From the NCBI RefSeq assembly GCF_039540975.1, contig NZ_BAABFL010000470.1, positions 1-52,166 on the forward strand: DNA of 52,166 nucleotides, in the 5' to 3' direction. Under the pieces are notes generated by a model. The model saw only the letters and a program-made list of their open reading frames with translations. It searched no databases and was not told the DNA's origin. Within the stretch, counting starts at the first letter, position 1, and each line of letters opens with the position of its first letter. The position numbers and the translations under genes are program-made. Of this stretch, positions 9,307-18,590 are shown piece after piece. This DNA is from Kistimonas scapharcae (GTDB lineage: Bacteria > Pseudomonadota > Gammaproteobacteria > Pseudomonadales > Endozoicomonadaceae).

Positions 9307-10689
9307 ATGACTCGCCAACTGGGTGCGTTTCAGATTTGCTTCTGGGTTGTTGCAACCATTCAGGGGCTGACGGTGTTTGTGCCAGCGGCCTCCCTGGGCG
9401 TATCGGTGTTCTTCTGGTGGCCTGTGATTGCCTTACTGTTTCTGCTGCCATATCTGGCTATTTTGTGTGAACTGGGGACGACCTGGCCCAGTGCCCATGG
9501 TATTCATTATTGGGTGACACTGGCCTTTGGTTCTCGTTGGGGTGCCCGGTTTAGCTGGTATTACTGGCTGAATCTCCCAGCGTGGTACCCGTCAACCTTT
9601 CTCGTCAGTTCAGGGGTATTGGCAGAACTGTTTTATCCGGAACTGCCGTTGTGGGGGCATGTCATTATTGCCGTTGTATTCAGTTGGGTCTCGGTCTGGC
9701 TGGTGATTTGTGGCCGTGACCTGACCCGGGCGCTGAATACCGTTGGCATGGTGACCCGGCTAATGATTGTTGCGACATTGATTGTCGGTGGTATCCAACA
9801 CGCTGTCACCAAAGGGATGGCGAATCCGGTGAATGTGGAGACACTGTCCCCCCAGTTAGATAACGCCATTATGTATCTGCCCACATTAGTGTTCTCTGTG
9901 ATTGGTGCAGAGTTGATTGCCAACCTTATTTTCCGTGTGGGCAATCCCAGGCATGACCTCCCGATAGGACTGTTTGGCGGTATGCTGTTTTTACTGTTAC
10001 TGCATGCGGGCGGCACCTTTGCGGTGTTGTCGACAGTTCCCCGTGATCAACTTGGACTGGTATCCGGCCTGGTTCAGACGTTTCGGATTATCTTTGGATG
10101 TAGTTTTGTTGGGCAACTTCTGACCTGCCTGCTCGGTCTGGCGACCGTTGTGACGTTTGTCTGTTATATGAGTCTTTGGGCGTTGGGGGGCTCGGAAGCC
10201 GCGGCGGCCGGTGCAGAACATGGTGAAATGCCCAGTTTTTTTGCACGACGTAACCTGCATACCTGGCAGCCAGCCGGTGCGGTATTTCAGACAGGCTTGT
10301 GGTCGACGCTGTTGCTGATTATTTATGGTTTCATGGCGGATACCGCCGATGACCTGTTCTGGTCTATCTTTGCATTTTCCATGGTGCTCTACTTCTCAAC
10401 GTATTATTTTATTTTTGCCGTGTTTCTACGGTTGCGTCGCACGCAGGCTGATACGTTTCGTCCCTTCCGTGTACCCGGTGTATTCGTCGCCTGGCTGTCA
10501 GTCCTTTCCGCCAGTACTGTACTTGGCTTGAGTATTGTGCTGTTTATTTTTCCCGATATTTTTACGTTGGAAATTGACTGGTGGCACAGTCTCCCGATTC
10601 TTCTGGGTATTGTTCTGGCTGTGGGGCTGCTTGAGTTTTATGTGCGCAGCCAAAAGATCGAGATTCAGGACAGCAGTAATAGGAAATAA
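9307..10689 (+). CDS. APC superfamily amino acid permease
   Basis: A 460-residue integral membrane protein with about twelve hydrophobic helices. The first helix carries the unwound-helix pattern of the amino acid-polyamine-organocation family (VVATIQGLTVFVPAA), and the GTTWPSAHGIHYWVTLAFG stretch after helix 2 matches the conserved APC loop. Helices extend to near residue 448, with a short charged tail. A GTG at 9304 directly precedes the ATG at 9307; AAAGAGG about 8-10 bases upstream favours the ATG. Family members carry amino acids or exchange them (for example glutamate/GABA); the specificity here cannot be read. It stands alone, divergent from radD and convergent with the AraC regulator gene. 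Confidence 0.82.
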   Translation: MTRQLGAFQICFWVVATIQGLTVFVPAASLGVSVFFWWPVIALLFLLPYLAILCELGTTWPSAHGIHYWVTLAFGSRWGARFSWYYWLNLPAWYPSTFLVSSGVLAELFYPELPLWGHVIIAVVFSWVSVWLVICGRDLTRALNTVGMVTRLMIVATLIVGGIQHAVTKGMANPVNVETLSPQLDNAIMYLPTLVFSVIGAELIANLIFRVGNPRHDLPIGLFGGMLFLLLLHAGGTFAVLSTVPRDQLGLVSGLVQTFRIIFGCSFVGQLLTCLLGLATVVTFVCYMSLWALGGSEAAAAGAEHGEMPSFFARRNLHTWQPAGAVFQTGLWSTLLLIIYGFMADTADDLFWSIFAFSMVLYFSTYYFIFAVFLRLRRTQADTFRPFRVPGVFVAWLSVLSASTVLGLSIVLFIFPDIFTLEIDWWHSLPILLGIVLAVGLLEFYVRSQKIEIQDSSNRK

Positions 10690-10703
10690 CACATTTTTGC
10701 AGG

Positions 10704-10724
10704 CGGGCATCACGCGGATGCCCG
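10704..10724. terminator. hairpin between convergent permease and AraC genes
   Basis: Arms CGGGCATC and GATGCCCG (8 bp, 5-base loop) are followed on plus by GGATTTTC and on minus by CCTGCAAAAATG. The stem overlaps the stop codon of the minus-strand regulator (10710-10712). It is a plausible bidirectional terminator. Confidence 0.5.
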
Positions 10725-11735
10725 GGATTTTCGGTACTGACTGGGTGTCATGCCGGTCCAGCGTTTGAAAGCGCGGCTGAAACTGCTCTGGTCCACAAAG
10801 CCCAAGGTAAACGTCAGTTCCCCAATACTTATGTTGGAGACTTCCAGGTAGCCCAGTGCCAGCTCGTGGCGAATCGTATCCAGCAGCTCCTTGAAGGAAT
10901 TGCCTTCATCCGCCAGTTTACGATGCAGGTTTCGTGCGCTCATGTTCAGTGAGGAGGCAATGCATTCCTGGTTCAGGTGCTCCGTGCCGAGCAAACGCAT
11001 GATTTCCTTGCGTACCCGAAGGCTGGTGTTTTCATTATTCATGCGCTGCAGGTATTCATTCAGGATCTGGTCATTGACCCGAGCCAGCTCCGAGTTGGCG
11101 CTGGGCAGGGGGGCTTCAATGACCGCCGCATCCAGAATGATTTCATTGTTTTCTGCGGAGAACAGAATCGGGCAGGCAAAGAACTGATCAAATAGACGTC
11201 GATTGTCTGGTTCTGGACGGCACAGGTGAATGCTCCGGATACAGTTGTGATCGCCTGGCTCCAGAATGTCGCGAATGACTTTGACGACAACGGCCATTAA
11301 AGCGTCAACCGGTTGAAACGGGCGCCCGGGTTGTTCGCTGGAACGCATGCGTATAGCAACCTGCTGTTCTCCGTATTCAATGGAAATCATGCCGATGGTG
11401 GACACCACGCGGGCATAACGCACCATGCGTTCTATGCAGTCATGCAGGGTATTACTGGCCTGAAGGGCAAACATCAGTGCATTGAGATGGGTCGGAAAGA
11501 TGGTTTCCGCCACCCGGATGCCGATGGCTTCATTACCGGTTGCCGCTACTGCTTGACGCCACAGGCGCCACATGGTGGTGACAGGGATACGGGCTTCCGG
11601 TTGACGCAGGCGCTCCTTGTCAATACCAGCAGCTGTAAAGATACCTGCGGAATCCACGCCTTCTGTCTGCAAGGCTCGTTCTATCGCCAGTGCCCAGCTT
11701 GCGAGAGTCGTTTGGGTCTCTGCGTTGTTATTCAT
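10710..11735 (-). CDS. AraC family regulator with arabinose-binding-like N-terminal domain
   Basis: A 341-residue transcription factor. The C-terminal 100 residues contain two helix-turn-helix units, the second with the AraC signature around LGFVDQSSFSRAFKRWTGMTPSQYR. The N-terminal 200 residues resemble the ligand-binding domain found in OruR/ArgR-like regulators (arabinose-bd type), with ASWALAIERALQ at the start. A longer reading to 11861 is possible, but the region between is poor and ATG at 11735 gives the usual family start. It is divergent from the DUF1302 gene with 167 bp between, so it probably controls the DUF1302-DUF1329 pair. In that gap TGGCC at 11771-11775 and GGCCA at 11782-11786 form a small dyad. 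The ligand is unknown. Confidence 0.82.
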   Translation of the reverse strand: MNNNAETQTTLASWALAIERALQTEGVDSAGIFTAAGIDKERLRQPEARIPVTTMWRLWRQAVAATGNEAIGIRVAETIFPTHLNALMFALQASNTLHDCIERMVRYARVVSTIGMISIEYGEQQVAIRMRSSEQPGRPFQPVDALMAVVVKVIRDILEPGDHNCIRSIHLCRPEPDNRRLFDQFFACPILFSAENNEIILDAAVIEAPLPSANSELARVNDQILNEYLQRMNNENTSLRVRKEIMRLLGTEHLNQECIASSLNMSARNLHRKLADEGNSFKELLDTIRHELALGYLEVSNISIGELTFTLGFVDQSSFSRAFKRWTGMTPSQYRKSRASA

Positions 11736-11902
11736 GTACGACCGGGTTGTGTCTGAAAAGATCAAAAACTTGGCCTGTGCGGGCCAGCAGGACAAATCGG
11801 GAACCGTTATCGTCGTTATTCTAAGGGAAGCGTGTCGTTTGGCCACAACGTTTTGTAACACCTTCCCGCCATAACAATAAAGAAAACAGCGAGAGCCTTT
11901 CC

Positions 11903-13819
11903 ATGAAGTACCCTTGCCGTCCGCGAACGGGGCAGACGACGCTGCTTGCCCTTGCGATCAGTCTGAGCGCCGCGCAATCCTCCCCGGTTAACGCACTGAC
12001 TTTTGAACTGGCCGATGGTGATATCCAGGGCCGTCTGAACACCACGCTTTCCATTGGCACCAGCTACAGTACGGCAGCACCGGACAAGGACCTGCTGCCA
12101 ACGGCCTATGGCGGTCGGGCTGGTGGTATTAATAGTAATGATGGTCGCCAGAACTTTGATCGTGGTGATGCGATCTCCCGTATATTCAAGGGTTCCACTG
12201 AACTGTCACTGAATTACGAAAATTATGGTGCCTTCGTCAGTGCCAAGTACTGGTACGACGATGTACTGGAAAACGGTAAAGGGCGTTTTAAAGATTTTGA
12301 CGACAGCGGTTTTGATTCGCTGGCGAAGTTCTCCGGTGTAGCGCTGATGGATGCCTACGTCTGGGGAGAATTCGAGGTGGCAGACCGGCCGCTGGATATC
12401 CGTTTCGGACGTCAGGTACTGAGCTGGGGAGAGAGTACCTTCATCCAGGGCGGCATTAATGTCATTAACCCGATTGATGCCAATGCTATTACGCGCCCAG
12501 GAGTGGAACTCAAGGAAGCACTGTTACCCGTCAATATGATCAGTGCGTCGTTTGGTTTGACGGAAAATCTGTCCGCAGAAGCCTTCTATCAGCTGGAATG
12601 GCAAAGCACGGTGTTGCCTGGTTGTGGCACGTTTTTCTCTCAGTCTGATGCGATCCCGCCGGGGTGTGGGCCTCTCTATGCAGTATCAGGTCTGACGGAA
12701 GAACAGCAGGAAGACATGTCGCTCGTTAATCCAGCTCTGCCAGATACTGCCAACATGGTGTTGCAGCGCCGAGCGGATGATACGCCTAGTGACAGCGGTC
12801 AATGGGGAATTGCGCTGCGTTACTTTGCCGAATGGTTGAATGACACCGAGTTTGGACTCTACGTCATTAACTATCACAGTCGTTTGCCCTATGTTGGAGC
12901 CATCACCGCAGATTATGATGACCGCCCAGGTAATGGATTTTTCCTGAATGGCGTTACCAATAATCCTGCCTATTGCCCTCCACCCGGTGCTCCCTGTAGT
13001 CCTTTTGCACAGGGACCGGAATACCTGGTAGCTTTCCCCGAAGATATTCGTTTGTATGGTCTGAGTTTCAATACCAGCGGACCTTTCGGAATGTCACTCT
13101 CCGGTGAAATCAGTCACCGCCCGGATATGCCCATCGCTATTAACGGTCAAGACTTCCTCTATGCCACTGGTTTCCTGGATACCGAATCGCCCATCGTGGA
13201 TGAGATTTTCGATATTACATTGCCATCCGCCGGTTCAGGACCAAACGTTGCCCGTAACGAAGGACTTTATGGTATGCGGGTAGACAGCTACCGCAAAAAG
13301 CCGGTCACCCAGATGCAGGTCACCATGATCCAGACATTCAGCGATATTCTGGGCAGTGATCGTCTGAGTGTGGTCGCGGAAGTCGGCGCTATCCATGTGG
13401 GGGACCTGGAAGATGAAAGTGAGATCAAATACGGTCGTTCCGCCCTGTATGGTTCCGGTGAGGAAGGGGTAGCGATCGCCTGTCAGAACGACGACATGAA
13501 TGCCGAATACTGCACGCTGGATGGTTTTACCACCGACTGGTCCTGGGGTTACCGGGTTAAGTCGCAGCTGATGTACAGCAATGTTTTTAAAGGCATCAAT
13601 ATCACGCCGGGTGTCGCCTTTAAACACGATCTTAACGGTTACTCCTATGCGCCAGGCAGTCAGTTTGTTGAAGGGCGCAAGGCCGTCACTTTATCGGTCA
13701 ACCTGGATTACCTCGGTACTTACAATGCGGGTCTGAGTTACACGGATTTCTTTGGTGGCGAGTTCAATACCCAAACTGACCGCGATTTTCTTTCCATGAC
13801 CGTTGGCATGAAGTTTTAA
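11903..13819 (+). CDS. DUF1302 family outer-membrane protein
   Basis: A 638-residue exported protein with a signal peptide ending near residue 32 (SSPVNA). The mature part starts with FELADGDIQGRLNTTLSIGTS, the characteristic DUF1302 beginning, and alternates short amphipathic strands to a terminal aromatic residue (MTVGMKF). This suggests a beta-barrel in the outer membrane. Four cysteines in the middle (near residues 237, 251, 353 and 358) may form disulphides. It is followed after 12 bases by a DUF1329 gene, its near-constant partner. The pair is widespread in Pseudomonas and marine gammaproteobacteria that handle hydrophobic compounds, but its biochemical role is not established. GAGAG upstream of ATG 11903 is the ribosome site. 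Divergent AraC control is likely. Confidence 0.85.
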   Translation: MKYPCRPRTGQTTLLALAISLSAAQSSPVNALTFELADGDIQGRLNTTLSIGTSYSTAAPDKDLLPTAYGGRAGGINSNDGRQNFDRGDAISRIFKGSTELSLNYENYGAFVSAKYWYDDVLENGKGRFKDFDDSGFDSLAKFSGVALMDAYVWGEFEVADRPLDIRFGRQVLSWGESTFIQGGINVINPIDANAITRPGVELKEALLPVNMISASFGLTENLSAEAFYQLEWQSTVLPGCGTFFSQSDAIPPGCGPLYAVSGLTEEQQEDMSLVNPALPDTANMVLQRRADDTPSDSGQWGIALRYFAEWLNDTEFGLYVINYHSRLPYVGAITADYDDRPGNGFFLNGVTNNPAYCPPPGAPCSPFAQGPEYLVAFPEDIRLYGLSFNTSGPFGMSLSGEISHRPDMPIAINGQDFLYATGFLDTESPIVDEIFDITLPSAGSGPNVARNEGLYGMRVDSYRKKPVTQMQVTMIQTFSDILGSDRLSVVAEVGAIHVGDLEDESEIKYGRSALYGSGEEGVAIACQNDDMNAEYCTLDGFTTDWSWGYRVKSQLMYSNVFKGINITPGVAFKHDLNGYSYAPGSQFVEGRKAVTLSVNLDYLGTYNAGLSYTDFFGGEFNTQTDRDFLSMTVGMKF

Positions 13820-13831
13820 CAGGTGGCTTGC

Positions 13832-15193
13832 ATGATGTTAGATAAAACCCGAAAGACCGTGTTTAAACTCAGCGCCCTCAGCCTGATGCTCTTGGCGGTT
13901 AACGGCCATGCCAAGGTATCAGAACAGGAAGCACAGAAACTGGGGACTGAATTGACCTGGATGGGCGCTGAAAAAAGCGCCAATGCGGATGGCTCAATAC
14001 CGGCGTGGAATGGCGGTTTTGTGCCAGCCGATAAAGCGGATTCGCTGGATAATCCTTTTGCAGAGGATGTGATTCTATTCACCATTGACCAGAGCAATGT
14101 TGAGCAATACAGGGATAAATTATCACCGGGACAGCAGGCACTGATTGCGAAATACCCAAGTTTCAAAATCAATGTATACCCGACCCGCCGTAGCGCCGCT
14201 TATCCGCAGTCGATTTATGAGGCTACTCGCGAGAATGCCACGCAGATTGAATTAAACGACAAAAACAGTGGGTTGAGGGGAGGCTATGTTGAAGGTGTGC
14301 CATTCCCGGTGCCGCAAAGTGCTGAGGAAATTCTCTGGAATCACATCACTCGTTATCGCGGCGGGATGATTGATCGTGTTGTGCACCGGATGGCGCCCCA
14401 GGCAAATGGCGAATATATCGCTTCCAAGATCTGGCAGACCATGGTCTTTAACAGCCATATCAAGAATTCGTCGGCTGACGATAACATGCTGTTTTATTTC
14501 CTGGGTGAAACGCTTTCTCCAGCGCGTAATGCCGGTACCATGACGCTGGTGCATGAAACACTGGACCAGTTGGTCGAACCCCGTAAGTCATGGATTTATA
14601 ACGTCGGTCAGCGTCGTGTACGCCGTGCACCACAGGTTGCCTATGATTCGCCCCAGAACAATGCCGACGGTCAGGCGACGTCTGACAACATGGATATGTA
14701 TAACGGTTCACCGGACCGTTATGAATGGAAAATCGTGGGTAAGAAAGAGCTTTATATCCCCTATAACAACTACCAGTTACACGATAAAAGCCTTGGATAC
14801 GATGAGATTGTTCAGCCCGGTCATCTGAACAGCGATCTGGTGCGTTATGAACTGCATCGCGTCTGGGAAGTGGAAGGCGTTCTCAAAGACGGTGTTCGCC
14901 ATAGTTATAAAAAACGAACGTTCTTTATTGATGAGGATACCTGGCAAATCGCTGTCGCCGATCATTACGACAACCGGGACGAGCTGTGGCGTGTTGCTCA
15001 GGCCTACCACATTAATTTCCACAATGACTCCGTGCCCTGGTATACAGCAGAAGCTGTGTATGACCTGGTATCCAATCGCTATCTGGTCAGTGGTTTGAGC
15101 AATGAAGTGAACAGTGAATTTACATTCGGTGGTGAAATGAACAAGCGTGAATTCAAGCCGTCTTCACTCCGCCGTAAGGCAGGTAAAAACTAA
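13832..15193 (+). CDS. DUF1329 family periplasmic/outer-membrane protein
   Basis: A 453-residue exported protein; the signal peptide ends at VNGHA near residue 27. The mature sequence begins VSEQEAQKLGTELTWMGAEKSAN and soon reaches ADGSIPAWNGG, the DUF1329 hallmark. The later sequence, with YNVGQRRVRRAP and DEDTWQIAVADHYD, recalls the LolA/LolB-like lipid-binding fold reported for the family. Two adjacent ATGs (13832, 13835) occur; AACAGG about 9 bases before the first favours 13832. It is the second gene of an operon with the DUF1302 gene. The pairing suggests joint binding or export of a hydrophobic ligand, which is inference from the fold and genome context. Confidence 0.85.
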   Translation: MMLDKTRKTVFKLSALSLMLLAVNGHAKVSEQEAQKLGTELTWMGAEKSANADGSIPAWNGGFVPADKADSLDNPFAEDVILFTIDQSNVEQYRDKLSPGQQALIAKYPSFKINVYPTRRSAAYPQSIYEATRENATQIELNDKNSGLRGGYVEGVPFPVPQSAEEILWNHITRYRGGMIDRVVHRMAPQANGEYIASKIWQTMVFNSHIKNSSADDNMLFYFLGETLSPARNAGTMTLVHETLDQLVEPRKSWIYNVGQRRVRRAPQVAYDSPQNNADGQATSDNMDMYNGSPDRYEWKIVGKKELYIPYNNYQLHDKSLGYDEIVQPGHLNSDLVRYELHRVWEVEGVLKDGVRHSYKKRTFFIDEDTWQIAVADHYDNRDELWRVAQAYHINFHNDSVPWYTAEAVYDLVSNRYLVSGLSNEVNSEFTFGGEMNKREFKPSSLRRKAGKN

Positions 15194-15533
15194 TGTGCCC
15201 GTATTAGATGGGTGTTTAGGCAAAAGATAAAAAGCGGTTGTCCTTGTTGCCCTGCTGAATAGTCATTGGCGTCTATGCAATGGTTCAGGCAGGGCAAAAG
15301 TCATCATGGCATACACACCAGCACTTCTGTTTAGCACAAGGGAACATCACATTTATAAGTAATCTCAACGGCATAGCTGAAAATAGCCAGGCAGGTTCAT
15401 ACCTGTCGGGCAGTTTTCAATAATATGAAATCAAGAGGTTAGATTGATTAGCGATATATAAGTGCCGATGCTCTGGTCAACGATAAACTGATGGCTGCGA
15501 TCACTTTCCAATCTGGTTTGTTGGAGAATTATA
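15194..15533. other. 340-bp intergenic region with two inverted repeats
   Basis: No gene is seen here. Arms TTGCCCTGCTGAA (15247-15259) and TTCAGGCAGGGCAA (15284-15297) pair with one bulged base and may end the DUF1302-DUF1329 transcript, although no T-run follows. A smaller 7-bp hairpin GGCAGGT/ACCTGTC lies near 15391-15408. GGAG before 15534 is the ribosome site of the next gene. Confidence 0.4.
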
Positions 15534-16403
15534 ATGCCGTCGTTCATATCGCAATATCGTGTAATTTTCTCGATTACCCTCGTTTTTTCTGCAATATGTT
15601 CCAATGTATTTGCGGCTGACAATAGTCATGCGTTGGTGAAGGGGAAAGAGTTAACCCCTGAAGCAAGGGTTGAGGCGATTAATCAAATAAAACTTGTTAA
15701 ACCTCAGGTGATGGAAACTGACGCATTGTTTTCAGCAGAGGAACCTGATTACAGTAAAAAACTGTTTGTGGATAGCGGCAGTTTTGTTGTGTTGTCTCAG
15801 AACGTTGAGCAACAGGCGACAAAGGATGTCATTAACTCAACGCTGTTTGCTCAGTTAGCGGCTAGTCATGACTATGATAAAAACACCCAGTTGGTCCAAT
15901 GGTATAAACGATACACTGAAGTGATGAGCATTCAGGGCTGGGATATCAGTGATTTCGATGATAGTGCTCTTGTCTCGGTTTCAACAGATTTGAGTGTCAG
16001 CGAAGCCATTTTTGATGTTCTGAAAACAGCGCTTACCGACCCCTCTGATAAGGCAATGGTGAATGCAGCGATATCGGCCTTAAAGAAGCTGGAAAAAGAA
16101 GGGCCTTTTATTTCTCTGTTTAACCATTCTGCCATTGGCGCAAATCAGGCAAACTTTCAGTCATCTTTTGTGACCACTGATCCACACGGTTTGGTGAGTA
16201 TGAACCTGGGGTATCTCGTTGTTGGATTTACTGATCTGAGCACAACTATTCTGTTTTTGCGTGTTAAAGAAGGTGAGTCGTGGATCAAAAGTCACAGCGA
16301 AACGATTAAGTTGGATTATGACGTCTTTAACCAAGTACGTGATCAGATCATCGAGAAGTTGGGAGATAACGCCCGGTCTCAAGTGGCTGGGATTGATCTG
16401 TAA
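15534..16403 (+). CDS. secreted protein of unknown function
   Basis: A 289-residue protein with a clear signal peptide cleaved near VFAAD (about residue 27). I do not recognise a named domain. A distinct core runs from about residue 78 to 150: SGSFVVLSQNV, then NSTLFAQLAASHDYD, WYKRYTEVMSIQGWDISDFD. The rest is mixed alpha/beta with a hydrophobic strand-rich stretch near residues 220-245. The core pattern seems like something that recurs in other bacterial proteins, but I cannot name the family. The start is well supported by GGAG 8 bases upstream. The gene stands alone between the DUF1302-DUF1329 pair and the DUF1254 gene and is somewhat more AT-rich than both. Confidence 0.7.
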   Translation: MPSFISQYRVIFSITLVFSAICSNVFAADNSHALVKGKELTPEARVEAINQIKLVKPQVMETDALFSAEEPDYSKKLFVDSGSFVVLSQNVEQQATKDVINSTLFAQLAASHDYDKNTQLVQWYKRYTEVMSIQGWDISDFDDSALVSVSTDLSVSEAIFDVLKTALTDPSDKAMVNAAISALKKLEKEGPFISLFNHSAIGANQANFQSSFVTTDPHGLVSMNLGYLVVGFTDLSTTILFLRVKEGESWIKSHSETIKLDYDVFNQVRDQIIEKLGDNARSQVAGIDL

Positions 16404-16611
16404 GTCGTCACTCTAACTTTCACACTGTGAGTCAGGAAGAGGTTTCTGGATTGTTTAATGATTGTTAGTAATGCCGTCAGTGGCTTTTGGCTCGATACTG
16501 TACATTTGCCTTCTTTGTAAGCTGTTCGACTGGCTATGAATGTCGGGCTTAGTAACAAACATTGATCTTAGCGTTTCTTTCCATGATGTCTTCGGACTGC
16601 AGTGTTAGAGA

Positions 16612-16640
16612 AAAAGAGCGGCTTATAGCCGCTCTTTTTT
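16612..16640 (-). terminator. terminator of the DUF1254/DUF1214 gene
   Basis: Arms AAAAGAGCGGC and GCCGCTCTTTT with a 5-base loop (TTATA), and T-runs on both sides. It lies 10 bases beyond the stop codon of the minus-strand gene and could also stop plus-strand transcription. Confidence 0.85.
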
Positions 16641-16649
16641 CAGGTCTTA

Positions 16650-18134
16650 TCAACCTTGCTGAACTTTCTGGATACCCGGCAGGAACTTGTGCAGGGTTTG
16701 CGGATTGCGGGTTTCTTCACCCGGCAGGTAGATGCGGTAGTTGATCCGGAACAGGCCTTCATCAGGAGAGGGCAGCCAGTTGCTTTCAAGACCTTCCGGC
16801 TTTTCATGTTGGATGTAAATGGTCAGAGAGCCATCGTCGTTATATTGAAGGTCAGTGTTGCGATCACCAATGGAGTAGCGGTCGATTTCATTGTCGATCA
16901 GCTGGAAGTTGGTGCCGTACATGGTCAGAGACCAGAAGCCCTTGTCCTGCAACTGGGGAATCTCATCCTTTTCAAAATGCAGTACATATTTCTGGGAGCC
17001 ATCCAGCAGGTTGGCCTCGACATCTTCATAGGTACTGAAATAAACACCTTCTTCACGGCTGTGAACCAGCAGTCCTTCCAGTGCGCCTTCTGCCCGGTTG
17101 ATGAAGTGGTAGCCGTACTCACCTTCATGCAGGTTATTCCAGCGGGTCGCGTAAGGTGTGCCGCGGTACTTCACTTTCCAGACCATGATGTTGTCGACAT
17201 CATCCAAAGCCCGCTTCAAGCCACGTTGGATGGCGGAGTCTAATGCATCACCGGCAAAGGGTTTGCCCAGTTCGATGCCGATGCTCTGGAACATACCGAC
17301 AGCATCACGCTGATGTTCACGGGGTGGGTTCTCATTCAGCAAGTCAGCCATTTGTTCGAATAATGCCAGGTCTCCGTCGTATTCTTTGCGTTCCATCTGT
17401 ACGGGATTCACCTTGCCGAAGCCGTCTTCTTTACCCCAGTTGCTCAGGCTGGTGGTGAAGACCTGTTTCTGGATCTCCATGACCTTGGCGATTTCTTCCG
17501 GGCTGTCTTTGGCAATGCCATAACGCAGGGCGATGACGGCGCTATTCGTGGGCATACGACGCAGGCTTAGACCCTCCGGTACTTCTCCTTGCCAGTCCGG
17601 GCCAACAAACAGGAAGTTACCGCCTTTACCACCGGTTGAACGGATACCAATGTATGGCAGGTTTTCCAGGTAAGCATCGGCAATCTGGGCGCTCCAGTAT
17701 CGGTCGAGCACATCCGGAATGGTGACAACCACGGGTTCGTCTTTCAGCTCCAGTAGAACACCGCTATAGATGGTGTCGTTGTTGGGAGTATAGGGGAGGG
17801 TGTCGTCTGCTGTAGCGAGCTTGGTCATGTGGCCGAATTCATTGATGGGCGCGCAGGGGCAGATTTTGCGGGACATGACGAAGTCCAGCTTGCGCTCGTT
17901 TAGTCGCAGGCGACGCTCCCGCTCAAAGATTTTCAGCGGCAGACCGTAGACGTATGCCTGCACCCCGAGGGAATAGGCCCAGTTCTCCTTGCTCTGGTCA
18001 TCACGCGCCTTGATTTCCTGCATGGTCATACCGGCATCCGGATTTTTCTTCTGCAGGTTGGGGCCCTTGAGGATTGCGTAACCGGCGGTCCCGAGAATGG
18101 CGGCGACAGCCACCACGAGGAGTTTGCGCTTCAT
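16650..18134 (-). CDS. DUF1254 and DUF1214 domain protein, exported
   Basis: A 494-residue protein with an N-terminal hydrophobic segment (residues 5-24) that acts as a signal peptide or anchor. The DUF1254 part covers roughly residues 50-190 (SLGVQAYVYGLPL, TPNNDTIYSGVLLEL, DRYWSAQIADAY). DUF1214 covers roughly 350-480 (QKYVLHFEKDEIPQ, FWSLTMYGTNFQL, YIQHEKPEG). This two-domain order is typical of the family and the length is usual. No enzymatic residues are known; structures show a beta-rich C-terminal jelly-roll-like domain. It is a single gene with its own terminator. Its nearness to the DUF1302-DUF1329 pair may reflect a shared envelope theme but is not evidence of an operon. Confidence 0.88.
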   Translation of the reverse strand: MKRKLLVVAVAAILGTAGYAILKGPNLQKKNPDAGMTMQEIKARDDQSKENWAYSLGVQAYVYGLPLKIFERERRLRLNERKLDFVMSRKICPCAPINEFGHMTKLATADDTLPYTPNNDTIYSGVLLELKDEPVVVTIPDVLDRYWSAQIADAYLENLPYIGIRSTGGKGGNFLFVGPDWQGEVPEGLSLRRMPTNSAVIALRYGIAKDSPEEIAKVMEIQKQVFTTSLSNWGKEDGFGKVNPVQMERKEYDGDLALFEQMADLLNENPPREHQRDAVGMFQSIGIELGKPFAGDALDSAIQRGLKRALDDVDNIMVWKVKYRGTPYATRWNNLHEGEYGYHFINRAEGALEGLLVHSREEGVYFSTYEDVEANLLDGSQKYVLHFEKDEIPQLQDKGFWSLTMYGTNFQLIDNEIDRYSIGDRNTDLQYNDDGSLTIYIQHEKPEGLESNWLPSPDEGLFRINYRIYLPGEETRNPQTLHKFLPGIQKVQQG

Positions 18135-18300
18135 AGGAATCTTGTGTCCTTTTATTCGAATTATTCATGACGTTCAGCGCACTCAGGGTATCGTCGGGAA
18201 AAATTTATGGCCTGCCAGTGGCGGCCGAGTTTTGGCCTTTGGCGGACAGGTTTGTGAACGAGGCGTTGAGGGGGGGCGCGGGGTTGTCAAGCAGTGGGAG

Positions 18301-18358
18301 TATCAGGAATAGAACGAAAAAAGCCCCGATGCTGATTAGCAACGGGGCTTTCCTGATA
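18301..18358 (-). terminator. tRNA-Phe terminator with outer stem touching the CCA end
   Basis: The inner hairpin (18321-18350) has arms AAGCCCCG and CGGGGCTT around a smaller stem, and its minus-strand exit is a T-run (complement of 18316-18322). An outer perfect 9-bp repeat, TATCAGGAA at 18301-18309 and TTCCTGATA at 18350-18358, ends at the base next to the tRNA CCA terminus. Confidence 0.8.
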
Positions 18359-18434
18359 TGGTGCCTAGGGGCGGAATCGAACCACCGACACGCGGATTTT
18401 CAATCCGCTGCTCTACCAACTGAGCTACCCAGGC
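18359..18434 (-). tRNA. tRNA-Phe (GAA), second copy
   Basis: A 76-base cloverleaf with encoded CCA. Acceptor GCCTGGG pairs with CCTAGGC (one G-U), D-arm GCTC...GAGC, anticodon stem GCGGA/TCCGC with loop TTGAAAA giving GAA, and T-arm with GGTTCGATTCC. It is identical to the copy at 18495-18570, 60 bases upstream on the same strand, and is transcribed with it. Confidence 0.97.
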
Positions 18435-18494
18435 ACGACATTCGTGCACGTGATGGTGTGCTTACCGCCAGCGTATTTCATGAGAAGTGAAACA

Positions 18495-18570
18495 TGGTGC
18501 CTAGGGGCGGAATCGAACCACCGACACGCGGATTTTCAATCCGCTGCTCTACCAACTGAGCTACCCAGGC
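18495..18570 (-). tRNA. tRNA-Phe (GAA), first copy
   Basis: A 76-base cloverleaf with encoded CCA, anticodon GAA in loop TTGAAAA. It is identical in sequence to the downstream copy. A strong promoter lies 20 bases before its 5' end. The 60-base spacer between copies holds no other gene. Confidence 0.97.
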
Positions 18571-18590
18571 ATTGGCGTGAATGCGGCGGT

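Noticed and set aside
18435..18494. Another small RNA gene between the two tRNA-Phe copies
   Set aside because: The 60-base spacer shows only a weak 5-bp stem and no promoter or terminator.
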